A stretch of 64,000 bases of DNA from Serratia sarumanii (GTDB taxonomy: Bacteria > Pseudomonadota > Gammaproteobacteria > Enterobacterales > Enterobacteriaceae), in NCBI RefSeq assembly GCF_029962605.1, contig NZ_CP124750.1:3162001-3226000 (forward strand). The letters are read 5' to 3'. The position numbers and the translations under genes are program-made. Each line of letters starts with the position of its first letter. Within the stretch, counting starts at the first letter, position 1. A model generated the notes under the pieces. It saw nothing but the letters and a program-made list of their open reading frames with translations. It searched no databases and was not told where the DNA came from. Of this stretch, positions 54,679 to 62,692 are shown one piece after another.

Positions 54679-56982
54679 ATGGTTTTAGCAGTCGTTTCGT
54701 TTGTTCTCTTTTTGGCGTCGATTTTGATTTATCGCACCCGGGCCGCCGCCAACCGCTGGTGGTTCGCCATTCTGCTGACGCTGCTCGGCAGCTATCTGGT
54801 GCTGAACGTCATCCTGATCGCCAGCAACTACTTCACCGGCGACGGCATCACCGACGCGGTGATCTACACCGTCACCAGCAGCCTCAAAGGCGCGGGCATC
54901 AGCAAATACGTGCTGCCGTTCATCGGCCTGCTGGCGGCGTTGGGGCTTATCTTCGCGGTGCTGGCTCGCAGCCTGCTGCGCCGCAAGGCCAAAGGCAGCA
55001 GCGTGGCCTACAGCATCGTCGCCGTGCTGCTGGCGCTGTTTTCGGTCGGCACCACCCCGGCGTTTCAGGACATCTCGCTGCTGGTCAAGAGCCAGATCGT
55101 CGGCGATACCGCCGATTTCAGCACCTACTACAAGGCGCCGAAAAAGACCGTGCAGGGCAAGCGGCCGAACCTGGTGTACATCTATGCCGAGAGCCTGGAG
55201 CGCACCTACTTCGACGCCGAGCTGTTCCCCGGCCTGGCCGACGAGCTGAACGCCCTGCGCACGGACAGCATCGATTTCAGCAACACCCAGCAGCTGCCGG
55301 GCACTGGTTACACCATCGCCGGCATGGTCGCCTCGCAGTGCGGCATTCCGCTGTTCGCGCCCTTCGACGGCAACGCCTCCAGCGCGGTCTCCACCTTCTA
55401 CCCGGAGAACGTCTGCCTGGGCGACGTGCTGAAGGCCGCCGGCTACAGCAACTATTTCTATCAGGGCGCCGAGCTGGCGTTCGCCGGTAAAGACACCTTC
55501 CTGAAATCCCACGGCTTCGACCACGTTTACGGCTTCAAAGAGCTGCGCGAACAGGTCGCCGATCCGAGCTACAAAAACGACTGGGGCTGGTACGACGACA
55601 GCGTGCTGGACGTGGTGTACGGCAAGTTCGTCGAGCTGTCCAAGCAGCGCCAACCGTTCTCGCTGTTTACCCTGACCGTCGACACCCATCACCCGGACGG
55701 CTTTATCTCCGCCGGCTGCAGCAAGAAAAGTTACGCCTGGCAGAATAAAGAAAATCGCTCGCTAAGCGCGGTGGCCTGCAGCCAGCAACACATCGCCGCG
55801 CTGATCGACAAGATCAAACGCTCGCCCTATTTCAGCAACACCGTGATCGTGGTGTCCTCCGATCATCTGGCGATGAACAACACCGCCTACGATATCCTGG
55901 CCAAACAGAAGCGCCGCAACCTGTTCTTCATCATCGACGGCACCCGGCCGCTGGCGGAGCAGCGCAACGAGAAGCGCAGCACGCTGGACAACGGCGCCAC
56001 GGTGCTGGACGTGATGGGCGGCGACAACTACATCGGCCTCGGCCGCAGCAGCCTGTCGGCGCCGTCGCTGTCTACGGTGTTCCTGAACATCGAAGAGAAG
56101 ATCAACGGCTGGAAACCGGCGGTGATCAACCAGTGGGGCCTGCCGAACCGCATCAGCGACTACAGCGTCGATACGCGCCAGCGCAGCTTCAGCTTCTCCG
56201 GCGTCACCTACAAGGTGCCGTTCATTCTGCGGGTAGGCGATAACCGCATCGAACCGATGTTCAACGTCTACCTTTCCGCCCCGCTGCGCAAACAGCTGGC
56301 CGGGCTGGGCGCGGGGGAAAAATTCGTCTGGGTCGATAAATGCTATGAGATCGGCCGGGTCTGGGCGCCGCAGCTGGCGCTAAGCACCGACATCTGCGTG
56401 GCCTCCGGCACCCTGGCCTCACCGCCGCAGATCGTGCAGGCCAGCGGCGAACGCTTCCGCAGCAAGGTGAGCTTTACCGCCCCGGCGGCGGACAGCGTCG
56501 CCGATTATCAAAACGCCGTTGCTCGCCTGCAGGTGGACGACGCGGCGATGAAGTACCGGGCGGACAGCATCGAGTTCATGCTGCCCGGCCTGCCGGAGCA
56601 GGTGAAAGCCATCACCGGCGTTTCCGGCGTCGAGGAGTGGGGCCGCTGGTCCGATGCCAACCTGGCGCCGGCGGTCGACATCGATTACGTCGATCCGCTG
56701 CCGAAGCGCTTCGATCTGGTGCTGCGCGCCCGCGCCTACGGCAATAACGTCGGCGAACCGATTTCGGTGCGCGTCGGCGACGAAGAGCGCTTCGTGTCGC
56801 TCGGCGAACAGGACAGCACCGTCACCCTGCGCTTCGACAACCCGCGCGGCGCGCAGAAGATCAGCATTACCCCGCCGGCCCCCACCGAGCCGAAAGAGAG
56901 CGCCAGCGGTGGCTTTACGCCGAAGAAGCTGGGCATCGGCCTGGTGTCGTTGAAGGTCGAGGCGGCCGCCCCCGCCTCCTGA
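54679..56982 (+). CDS. opgB: Phosphoglycerol transferase I (periplasmic glucan modification)
   Basis: 767 residues, close to E. coli OpgB (763). N-terminal membrane helices (VLAVVSFVLFLASILIY, WWFAILLTLLGSYLVLNVIL, VLPFIGLLAALGLIFAVLAR), then an LtaS/sulfatase-like periplasmic domain: NLVYIYAESLERTYFD with its catalytic site, TVDTHHPDGF and VVSSDHLAMNN (metal ligands). It transfers phosphoglycerol from phosphatidylglycerol to osmoregulated periplasmic glucans. The terminal 250 residues are a beta-rich extension normal for the family. It is monocistronic. Confidence 0.95.
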   Translation: MVLAVVSFVLFLASILIYRTRAAANRWWFAILLTLLGSYLVLNVILIASNYFTGDGITDAVIYTVTSSLKGAGISKYVLPFIGLLAALGLIFAVLARSLLRRKAKGSSVAYSIVAVLLALFSVGTTPAFQDISLLVKSQIVGDTADFSTYYKAPKKTVQGKRPNLVYIYAESLERTYFDAELFPGLADELNALRTDSIDFSNTQQLPGTGYTIAGMVASQCGIPLFAPFDGNASSAVSTFYPENVCLGDVLKAAGYSNYFYQGAELAFAGKDTFLKSHGFDHVYGFKELREQVADPSYKNDWGWYDDSVLDVVYGKFVELSKQRQPFSLFTLTVDTHHPDGFISAGCSKKSYAWQNKENRSLSAVACSQQHIAALIDKIKRSPYFSNTVIVVSSDHLAMNNTAYDILAKQKRRNLFFIIDGTRPLAEQRNEKRSTLDNGATVLDVMGGDNYIGLGRSSLSAPSLSTVFLNIEEKINGWKPAVINQWGLPNRISDYSVDTRQRSFSFSGVTYKVPFILRVGDNRIEPMFNVYLSAPLRKQLAGLGAGEKFVWVDKCYEIGRVWAPQLALSTDICVASGTLASPPQIVQASGERFRSKVSFTAPAADSVADYQNAVARLQVDDAAMKYRADSIEFMLPGLPEQVKAITGVSGVEEWGRWSDANLAPAVDIDYVDPLPKRFDLVLRARAYGNNVGEPISVRVGDEERFVSLGEQDSTVTLRFDNPRGAQKISITPPAPTEPKESASGGFTPKKLGIGLVSLKVEAAAPAS

Positions 56983-56985
56983 TCC

Positions 56986-57015
56986 CCGCGCCTTCACGGG
57001 CGCGGTATTTTCTTT
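56986..57015 (+). terminator. Terminator of opgB
   Basis: CCGCGCC, six-base loop, GGCGCGG, then TATTTTCTTT, four bases after the stop codon. Confidence 0.85.
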
Positions 57016-57120
57016 GCCGCGCCCGTCATTTCGACCAAGCTTTTACGCCCTTCTTCGGCTAACCTGTGACGGTAAAACGCCGCAACCCCGCCACAGAGCC
57101 GGGACATCCAAGGAGAAAGT

Positions 57121-58584
57121 ATGAGCTATGCCCCACCTCGCAGCGGCCTCAGCGCCGATCAGGCACTCGATCAACTGGAAGCCCTGTATGACGCCGCGGT
57201 AGACGCGCTGCGTCAGGCGGTCGGCGACTTTATCAGCCACGGCACGCTGCCGGATGCGCAGGCGCGCGCCGCCGGGCTGTTCGTGTATCCCGAACTGCGC
57301 GTCAGCTGGGACGGGCAGCAATCCGGCCCGAGCAAAACCCGCGCCTTCGGCCGCTTCACCCATCCCGGCAGCTACAGCACCACCGTGACCCGGCCGCAGC
57401 TGTTCCGCCACTATCTGGCCGAACAGCTGGCGATGCTGGAGCACGATTACGCCGCCCATATCGAAGTGGCGCCGTCGCAGCAGGAGATCCCGTTCCCTTA
57501 CGTGATCGACGGCTCCAGCCTGGCGCTCGATCGCTCGATGAGCGCCGGCATCGCGCAGCATTTCCCCACCACCGAGCTGGCGCAGATCGGTGACGAAACC
57601 GCCGACGGCCTGTACCACACCACCGACAACCATTTCCCGCTGTCGCATTTCGATGCGCTGCGCGCGGATTTCTCGCTGGCGCGGCTGCGGCACTACACCG
57701 GCACGCCGGTGGAGCACTTCCAGCCGTTCGTGCTGTTCACCAACTACACCCGCTATGTGGATGAGTTCGTGCGCTGGGCCTGCGCGCAAATCGCCGATCC
57801 GGCCAGCCCGTACATCGCGCTCTCCAGCGCCGGCGGCACCTATATCACGCCGGAAACCCGCGCGCCCGAACAGGCGGTGTCCGATCTGGCGTGGAAAAAC
57901 CACCAGATGCCGGCCTATCACCTGATTTCGCGCACCGGCCAGGGCATCACGCTGATCAACATCGGCGTCGGCCCGTCCAACGCCAAAACCATCTGCGATC
58001 ACCTGGCGGTGCTGCGCCCGAGCGCCTGGCTGATGATCGGCCACTGCGGCGGCCTGCGCGAAAGCCAGAAGATCGGCGATTATGTGCTGGCCCACGCCTA
58101 TCTGCGCGACGATCACGTGCTAGATGCGGTGCTGCCGCCGGATATCCCGATCCCGAGCATCGCCGAGGTGCAGCGTGCCCTGTACGACGCCACCAAGATG
58201 GTCAGCGGCATGCCCGGCGAAGAGGTCAAACAGCGTTTGCGCACCGGCACCGTGGTCACCACCGACGACCGCAACTGGGAGCTGCGCTATTCCGCTTCGG
58301 CGCGGCGCTTCAACCTCAGCCGCGCGGTGGCGGTCGACATGGAGAGCGCCACCATCGCCGCTCAGGGTTACCGCTTCCGGGTGCCGTACGGCACGCTGCT
58401 GTGCGTCTCCGACAAACCGCTGCACGGCGAAATAAAACTGCCGGGCCAGGCCAACCGCTTCTATGAAGGGGCGATCTCCGAGCACCTGCAGATCGGAATC
58501 TGCGCCATCGATCTGCTGCGCGCCGAGGGCGATCGTCTGCACTCACGCAAGCTGCGCACCTTCAACGAACCGCCGTTCCGATAA
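57121..58584 (+). CDS. amn: AMP nucleosidase
   Basis: 487 residues (E. coli Amn 484). It hydrolyses AMP to adenine and ribose-5-phosphate, controlling adenylate levels. The N-terminal regulatory domain (about 1-180) is followed by a nucleoside-phosphorylase-like domain with INIGVGPSNAKTICDHLAVL, HCGGLRESQKIGDY, VAVDMESATIAAQGYRF and LCVSDKPLHGEIKLPGQANR. AAGGAG precedes the ATG. Amn beside nac and asn tRNA genes is the same neighbourhood as in E. coli. Confidence 0.96.
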   Translation: MSYAPPRSGLSADQALDQLEALYDAAVDALRQAVGDFISHGTLPDAQARAAGLFVYPELRVSWDGQQSGPSKTRAFGRFTHPGSYSTTVTRPQLFRHYLAEQLAMLEHDYAAHIEVAPSQQEIPFPYVIDGSSLALDRSMSAGIAQHFPTTELAQIGDETADGLYHTTDNHFPLSHFDALRADFSLARLRHYTGTPVEHFQPFVLFTNYTRYVDEFVRWACAQIADPASPYIALSSAGGTYITPETRAPEQAVSDLAWKNHQMPAYHLISRTGQGITLINIGVGPSNAKTICDHLAVLRPSAWLMIGHCGGLRESQKIGDYVLAHAYLRDDHVLDAVLPPDIPIPSIAEVQRALYDATKMVSGMPGEEVKQRLRTGTVVTTDDRNWELRYSASARRFNLSRAVAVDMESATIAAQGYRFRVPYGTLLCVSDKPLHGEIKLPGQANRFYEGAISEHLQIGICAIDLLRAEGDRLHSRKLRTFNEPPFR

Positions 58585-58593
58585 CGGTTCTCA

Positions 58594-58618
58594 GGCCCGC
58601 TGCGGCGGGCCGTTTTTT
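58594..58618 (+). terminator. Terminator of amn
   Basis: GGCCCGC-TGCG-GCGGGCC followed by T6, between the convergent amn and nac genes. Confidence 0.92.
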
Positions 58619-58620
58619 CC

Positions 58621-59544
58621 TCAACGCACCAGCGCCAGCGCGCGTTTCTCCTGGCTGCGGCCGCCGGCGATCGACAGCAGCAGGTCTTTCACCAGCAGCG
58701 CCGGGGCGGACAGCGCCTGTTGGCCCGACATGCACAGCGACAGCGGCACCGACATCGTCGGCGCATTGATGCGCGCCATCCAGGCCTTGGCCGGGCCGAT
58801 CATCGCGCGCGCCACCGATTCCGGCAGCACGGTCGCCCCCAGCCCGCTGGCGATCGCGGCGCTCAGCGCGCCCGAGGATTCGATCTCTCCCACCACGTTG
58901 ACAGCCAGCTTGCGCAGCGCCATCGCCTCTTCCAGCTGATTGCGCACCGCATCGCCCTCGCGCGGCAGGAACAGGTTTAGCCGCGCCACGTCCAGCAGCT
59001 CGACGCTGTTGCCGGGATGCGGCACCGCGCGCGTCGCCACCAGATAAAGATCTTCTCGCATCAGTGCGATGGCGTGCAGCCCGGCGGGCATTTTGGCGCC
59101 GTAGACCATCGCCATGTCCAGCGTCTGGTTAGCCACCTGCCCGGCCAGCGTCGCGCCGCCGTTTTCATGCAGGCTGAGCAGGATACCCGGCTGCTGATCG
59201 CGCAGGCTTTGCAGCAGCGGCAACGCCAGCTGCGCCGCTGTGCTGCCCGACGCCAGCCCGAGAGACACCTGGCCGCTCATCGCCTGCCCGGCGCTGTTGA
59301 CCGCACTCTGCGCCTGCTCGCACTGGCGCAGAATGGTCTGCGCGTGGGCATACAGAATGTTGCCGGCCTCGGTCGGCTGCACGCCGCGCTTGGTGCGGAT
59401 CAGCAGCTGTTGCTTCAGCTCCCCCTCCAGCGTCGCCAGCTGCTGGCTGAGCGCCGGCTGGGCGATGTGCAACACCTCCGCCGCCTGGGTCAGGCTGCCG
59501 ATATCGACGATTTTCACGAAGTACTTCAGACGTCTGAAATTCAT
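58621..59544 (-). CDS. nac: Nitrogen assimilation control protein Nac (LysR family)
   Basis: 307 residues. The N-terminus MNFRRLKYFVKIVDIGSLTQ and LHIAQPALSQQLATLEGEL match the Nac HTH almost exactly as recalled from Klebsiella and E. coli; the effector domain has NLFLPREGDAVRNQLEEA, GEIESSGALSAAIASGLGAT and VLPESVARAM. Nac activates or represses sigma-70 nitrogen genes under ammonium limitation and is itself made from a sigma-54 promoter in Klebsiella. I could not find a clear sigma-54 site in the upstream 300 bases. Confidence 0.94.
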   Translation of the reverse strand: MNFRRLKYFVKIVDIGSLTQAAEVLHIAQPALSQQLATLEGELKQQLLIRTKRGVQPTEAGNILYAHAQTILRQCEQAQSAVNSAGQAMSGQVSLGLASGSTAAQLALPLLQSLRDQQPGILLSLHENGGATLAGQVANQTLDMAMVYGAKMPAGLHAIALMREDLYLVATRAVPHPGNSVELLDVARLNLFLPREGDAVRNQLEEAMALRKLAVNVVGEIESSGALSAAIASGLGATVLPESVARAMIGPAKAWMARINAPTMSVPLSLCMSGQQALSAPALLVKDLLLSIAGGRSQEKRALALVR

Positions 59545-59835
59545 AGTGCCTCCAGCGAGCCGCTAAATTGAGAATGCCGAAATCCGGTCAGGCAACCACA
59601 GCAAGATCCAGGCCAGAATCGGTAAACGGCCACGGAAGCGGGATATACGGCGGCCAACAGCCGTTCGCCGGGCGGCGCACGCCACCGCGCAGGGCAGCCG
59701 TTGCACCATCGGCAGGCAAATGCGCCAAACAACGGGCAATCCGGCGGCGCTGCGCGCGGGATAAGCGACAAAAGCGAGAAAAAGCAGCAGGTTGGGCAAT
59801 CTTGCAGCAAACGAGCGCATCGGGCGCTTTCACGC
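59545..59835. other. Upstream region of nac, no gene seen
   Basis: About 290 bases between nac and the promoter of the second tRNA-Asn. Frames are open on both strands because of high GC, but none resembles a protein. It should contain the nac promoter. Confidence 0.5.
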
Positions 59836-59864
59836 TTTACAAGCCGCAACCGCCCCGCTATTAT
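59836..59864 (+). promoter_or_regulatory. Promoter of the second tRNA-Asn
   Basis: TTTACA (59836-59841), 17 bases, TATTAT (59859-59864), followed by a GC-rich CGCCCC discriminator as in copy 1. Confidence 0.8.
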
Positions 59865-59882
59865 TCGCCCCGTTCACACGAT

Positions 59883-59958
59883 TCCTCTGTAGTTCAGTCG
59901 GTAGAACGGCGGACTGTTAATCCGTATGTCACTGGTTCGAGTCCAGTCAGAGGAGCCA
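59883..59958 (+). tRNA. tRNA-Asn (anticodon GTT), copy 2
   Basis: 76 nucleotides identical to 43643-43718, including encoded CCA. The 19 bases immediately before it (CGCCCCGTTCACACGAT) and the bases after it (ATATTTAGAGAAGCCCGCT) are also shared. Confidence 0.97.
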
Positions 59959-59967
59959 TATTTAGAG

Positions 59968-60000
59968 AAGCCCGCTCAGGGAAACCCGAGCGGGCTTTTT
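59968..60000 (+). terminator. Terminator of tRNA-Asn copy 2
   Basis: AAGCCCGCTC / GAGCGGGCTT with inner GGG-AAA-CCC, then T5. The stem differs from copy 1 on both sides in a pairing-preserving way. Confidence 0.92.
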
Positions 60001-60014
60001 GCTTTCTGCCGCCG

Positions 60015-60455
60015 TCAAAAGCTGCGTTTCGCCACCAGATAGGCGCCCGCCACCAGCAGCAGGGCGCCGAACAGCGCCGGCAGATTGTCGCGCAGCGCCG
60101 CCGGGCCGGCGCGGTAGACGTCCACCAGCAGCCCCATGCACAGCTGGCTGGCGACCAGGATCGAGATGGTGGCCGCCGCGCCCAGTTTTTGGTAACCCAG
60201 GATGCCGGCGAACACGAACAGCGATCCCAACAGCCCCGGCAGCAGCATCCACCACCTGGCGGCGCCGGTCACTTCCGCCACCGCGCCGAGGCCGTTTTTG
60301 GCCAGCAACAACCCCACCAGCAGCAGCAAACCGACGCTGGAGTTGATCACCAGCGTGATAAGGATGGTCGAGACGCTTTCGGTAATGCGCACCATCAGCA
60401 GATTCTGCACCACCAGCCCCATTCCCGCCGCGATCAGCAGCAATAGCATATTCAT
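60015..60455 (-). CDS. DMT-superfamily small membrane transporter (YdcZ-like)
   Basis: 146 residues with about five hydrophobic helices (MLLLLIAAGMGLVVQNLLMV, ILITLVINSSVGLLLLVGLL, WMLLPGLLGSLFVFAGILGY, TISILVASQLCMGLLVDVY, LFGALLLVAGAYLVA). This is the half-size drug/metabolite transporter pattern, which works as a dimer. It is 16 bases downstream of the acetyltransferase gene, on the same strand. A role in exporting the acetyltransferase substrate or product is speculation. Confidence 0.82.
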   Translation of the reverse strand: MNMLLLLIAAGMGLVVQNLLMVRITESVSTILITLVINSSVGLLLLVGLLLAKNGLGAVAEVTGAARWWMLLPGLLGSLFVFAGILGYQKLGAAATISILVASQLCMGLLVDVYRAGPAALRDNLPALFGALLLVAGAYLVAKRSF

Positions 60456-60471
60456 CGCCCTGTCTCCAGGA

Positions 60472-60990
60472 TCAGCGCGCCGGCGGCGTGGCCCGCTCGT
60501 CGAGCGTCAGCTGCAGGAAAGTCAGATCCAGCCATTGACCAAATTTGGCGCCCACCTGCTCCATGCGCCCCACCTCGCGGAACCCGAGCGCCAGGTGCAG
60601 CTTAATCGAGGCCTGATTGCCGGATTCGATACCGGCCACCATCACGTGCTTGCCGATCTCCCGCGCCCGTGCGATCAGGGCGATCAACAGCGCTTTGCCA
60701 ATCCCTTCACCGCGATGCGCCTGATGGACATACACCGAGTGTTCTACGGTATGGCGATAGCCGTCCCAGGCGCGCCAGTCGCCGAACGACGCGTAGCCGA
60801 TCGCCTCGTCCGCGCCGTTCACCGCCACCAGCACCGGGTAGCCCGCCGCCTGCCGTTCGCCGATCCACGCCGCGCGGTTGGCCGCATCCACGGTTTGTTC
60901 ATTCCAGATGGCGGTGCTGTTCAACACCGCGTCGTTATAGATGGCGGCAATCGCCGCGCTATCGTTGAGCGTCGCATTTCGTATAATCAT
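60472..60990 (-). CDS. mnaT: GNAT N-acetyltransferase MnaT (YncA-like)
   Basis: 172 residues. Nearly block-for-block like recalled E. coli YncA/MnaT: AAIAAIYNDAVLNSTAIWNE, GYASFGDWRAWDGYRHTVEH, SVYVHQAHRGEGIGKALL (acetyl-CoA loop), GKHVMVAGIESGNQASIKLH and FGQWLDLTFLQL. It acetylates L-methionine sulfoximine, methionine sulfone and related toxic amino acids such as phosphinothricin. Divergent from a cupin-type repressor gene with only 38 bases between starts, so it is likely controlled by it. Confidence 0.92.
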   Translation of the reverse strand: MIIRNATLNDSAAIAAIYNDAVLNSTAIWNEQTVDAANRAAWIGERQAAGYPVLVAVNGADEAIGYASFGDWRAWDGYRHTVEHSVYVHQAHRGEGIGKALLIALIARAREIGKHVMVAGIESGNQASIKLHLALGFREVGRMEQVGAKFGQWLDLTFLQLTLDERATPPAR

Positions 60991-61028
60991 GGTTTACCCC
61001 GGCTAATTGTCCACTATAATACTACGAT

Positions 61029-61598
61029 ATGAATATTAAATTAGACAATCTAAATCAGCTGATCGGCGCACGCATTCGCCTTGAGCGCGAGGCGCGCCAC
61101 TGGTCGCTGTCCGATCTGGCCGAGCAGGCGGGCGTCTCACGGGCGATGGTTCATAAGATCGAGCGCGGCGAGAGCAGCCCGACGGCGATGCTGCTGGCCA
61201 GGCTGGCGGGGGCGTTCGGCCTCAGCATGTCCAAGCTCATCGCCCGGGCGGAAACGCAGGAAGGCCGGCTGCTGCGCCGGGAAGATCAGCCGGTCTGGGT
61301 CGATCCGCAGAGCGGCTACGTGCGGCGCCACGTGTCGCCGCGCACCGATCTGCCGCTCGATCTGGTGCGTATCGAACTGCCGGCCGGCGCGACGATCCCG
61401 ATGCCGGCTTCGGTGTATGCCTTCAAGCGTCAGCTGATCTGGGTTTTATCCGGCGAGTTGGTCTTTGTGGAAGGTGACGCGCGCCATGACATGGCCGAGG
61501 GAGACTGCCTGGAGCTCGGCCCACCGGCGGACTGCCGCTTTGAAAACCAGAGCGATCAACCGTGCGTGTATATGGTGGCGGTGCTGAGCGCCGCCTGA
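61029..61598 (+). CDS. XRE-family regulator with C-terminal cupin sensor
   Basis: 189 residues. The N-terminal HTH_3 domain (IGARIRLEREARHWSLSDLA, EQAGVSRAMVHKIERGESSP, residues about 10-65) is joined to a cupin barrel (RIELPAGATIPMP, FVEGDARHDMAEGDCLELGP). Such two-domain repressors sense small molecules and usually control the adjacent divergent gene, here mnaT and the small transporter. Confidence 0.88.
   Translation: MNIKLDNLNQLIGARIRLEREARHWSLSDLAEQAGVSRAMVHKIERGESSPTAMLLARLAGAFGLSMSKLIARAETQEGRLLRREDQPVWVDPQSGYVRRHVSPRTDLPLDLVRIELPAGATIPMPASVYAFKRQLIWVLSGELVFVEGDARHDMAEGDCLELGPPADCRFENQSDQPCVYMVAVLSAA
61041..61053 (+). promoter_or_regulatory. Possible operator of the XRE-cupin regulator
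   Basis: TTAGACAATCTAA is a palindrome with 5-bp arms. A related half-site, ATTGTC, lies at 61006-61011 in the short divergent region, next to a TATAAT at 61015-61020. The palindrome falls within the first codons of the regulator, fitting autoregulation. Confidence 0.4.
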
Positions 61599-61611
61599 CG
61601 CCCCGCCCGCG

Positions 61612-61905
61612 CTAGCCCTGCGTCGGCCGGTTATAGCCGGCGCGGAAAAACTTCTCCGCCAGCCGGCTGTCGCCGCCGGAAAAAAACTCGCTCATCGGCT
61701 CGCTGCCGAGGCCATAGGCGCGGCTCAGCTGCCCGGCTTCGAACGCCGCCCGATTCTCGTCGCCGCAGCGCTGCGCCAAATGGTGCGCATAGCCGAGCAC
61801 AAAGCCGCGCTTGTAGTCGGAGCAAAAGCGCGACAGCTCCGTCTCCGGCTTCAGACTCTCCGCCTTTAACCCCGCCAACAGCCCTTTGCCAAAATGGTCA
61901 ACCAC
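61612..61905 (-). CDS. Small protein of the DUF2623 / YghW family
   Basis: 97 residues beginning MVDHFGKGLLAGLKAESLKP, with CSDYKRGFVLGYAHHLAQRC, EAGQLSRAYGL and KFFRAGYNRP. These blocks parallel E. coli YghW (NHFGKGLMAGLKA, CADYKRGFVLGYSH, FFMAGYR). Function is unknown in the family. No membrane segment. Confidence 0.78.
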   Translation of the reverse strand: MVDHFGKGLLAGLKAESLKPETELSRFCSDYKRGFVLGYAHHLAQRCGDENRAAFEAGQLSRAYGLGSEPMSEFFSGGDSRLAEKFFRAGYNRPTQG

Positions 61906-61995
61906 GGTTTCCTCCTCATTACGCCATCGCTATATAACAAAATATACAGCGAATGAGCGAACGAGAACATACTCCCTAAGTTTTACTCGCCGCAT

Positions 61996-62018
61996 AAAAA
62001 AGGCCCGCCAAGCGGGCC
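61996..62018 (-). terminator. Terminator of the nitroreductase gene
   Basis: GGCCCGC-CAA-GCGGGCC preceded on the plus strand by A6, hence T6 on the minus strand, 18 bases after the stop. Confidence 0.9.
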
Positions 62019-62035
62019 TCGGCAAGAACGGGCGA

Positions 62036-62623
62036 TCACAGCGTGAAATTCAGCCCTTCGCTGACGGTCTTGCCCAGCGGCAGGCGGCCCGACGGCGCCT
62101 CTTTTTCCTGCAGGAAATCTGGCAGGCGGGCTTTGTCACCCGGTTTGCCGATCGCCACCATGGCGTGCACCGCATAGTCGTCCGGCAGCTGCAGCGCCGC
62201 TTTGATCTTGTCGTGGTGAATGCCGCTCATGCAGTGGGTCAGCCAGCCTTTCAGGTGCGCCTGATGCGCCAGGCTGGCCCAGGCGGCGCCGGTATCGAAC
62301 GCGTGGGTCGGGTTGTCCACCAGCCGTTCGCCGTTCAGGCTGGTGGTTTTGGAGACGATCACCACCAGCGCCGAGGCGTGCTGCGCCCAGCCGCGGTTGA
62401 AGTCGATCAGGAATTCCAGGTAGTTCTCCCAGCTGTCGGAACCGTGCTTGCTATAGGCAAAGCGCCACGGCTGAATGTTGTAGGCCGAAGGCGACCAGCG
62501 CGCCGCTTCAAAAAAGCTCAGCAGCGTTTGATCGTCGATGGCGTCGTTGGCCATCGCGCGCGGCGACCAGCGTTCGATAAATTGCGCATCAATCGGATAA
62601 TCGGAAGTTCTTGGCTGGTTCAT
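62036..62623 (-). CDS. Nitroreductase-family protein
   Basis: 195 residues, FMN-binding nitroreductase fold: FIERWSPRAM near residue 14-23 (flavin-binding Arg/Ser), FEAARWSPSAYNIQPWRF, then GAAWASLAHQAHLKGWLTHC and VHAMVAIGKPGDK. It reduces nitroaromatics or quinones with NAD(P)H, physiological substrate unknown. It is next to a LysR gene and a flavin-reductase gene, a small redox cluster. Confidence 0.9.
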   Translation of the reverse strand: MNQPRTSDYPIDAQFIERWSPRAMANDAIDDQTLLSFFEAARWSPSAYNIQPWRFAYSKHGSDSWENYLEFLIDFNRGWAQHASALVVIVSKTTSLNGERLVDNPTHAFDTGAAWASLAHQAHLKGWLTHCMSGIHHDKIKAALQLPDDYAVHAMVAIGKPGDKARLPDFLQEKEAPSGRLPLGKTVSEGLNFTL

Positions 62624-62692
62624 AGTCGGTTCTCGCAGTGAAGTAAAAACAAAAGTTCGCTGATATTCCCACAGCTTAGGGCGATAAAACTT

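Noticed and set aside
59545..59835. Sigma-54 promoter of nac
   Set aside because: Expected from Klebsiella, but no GG-N10-GC element in the right orientation was convincing by eye.
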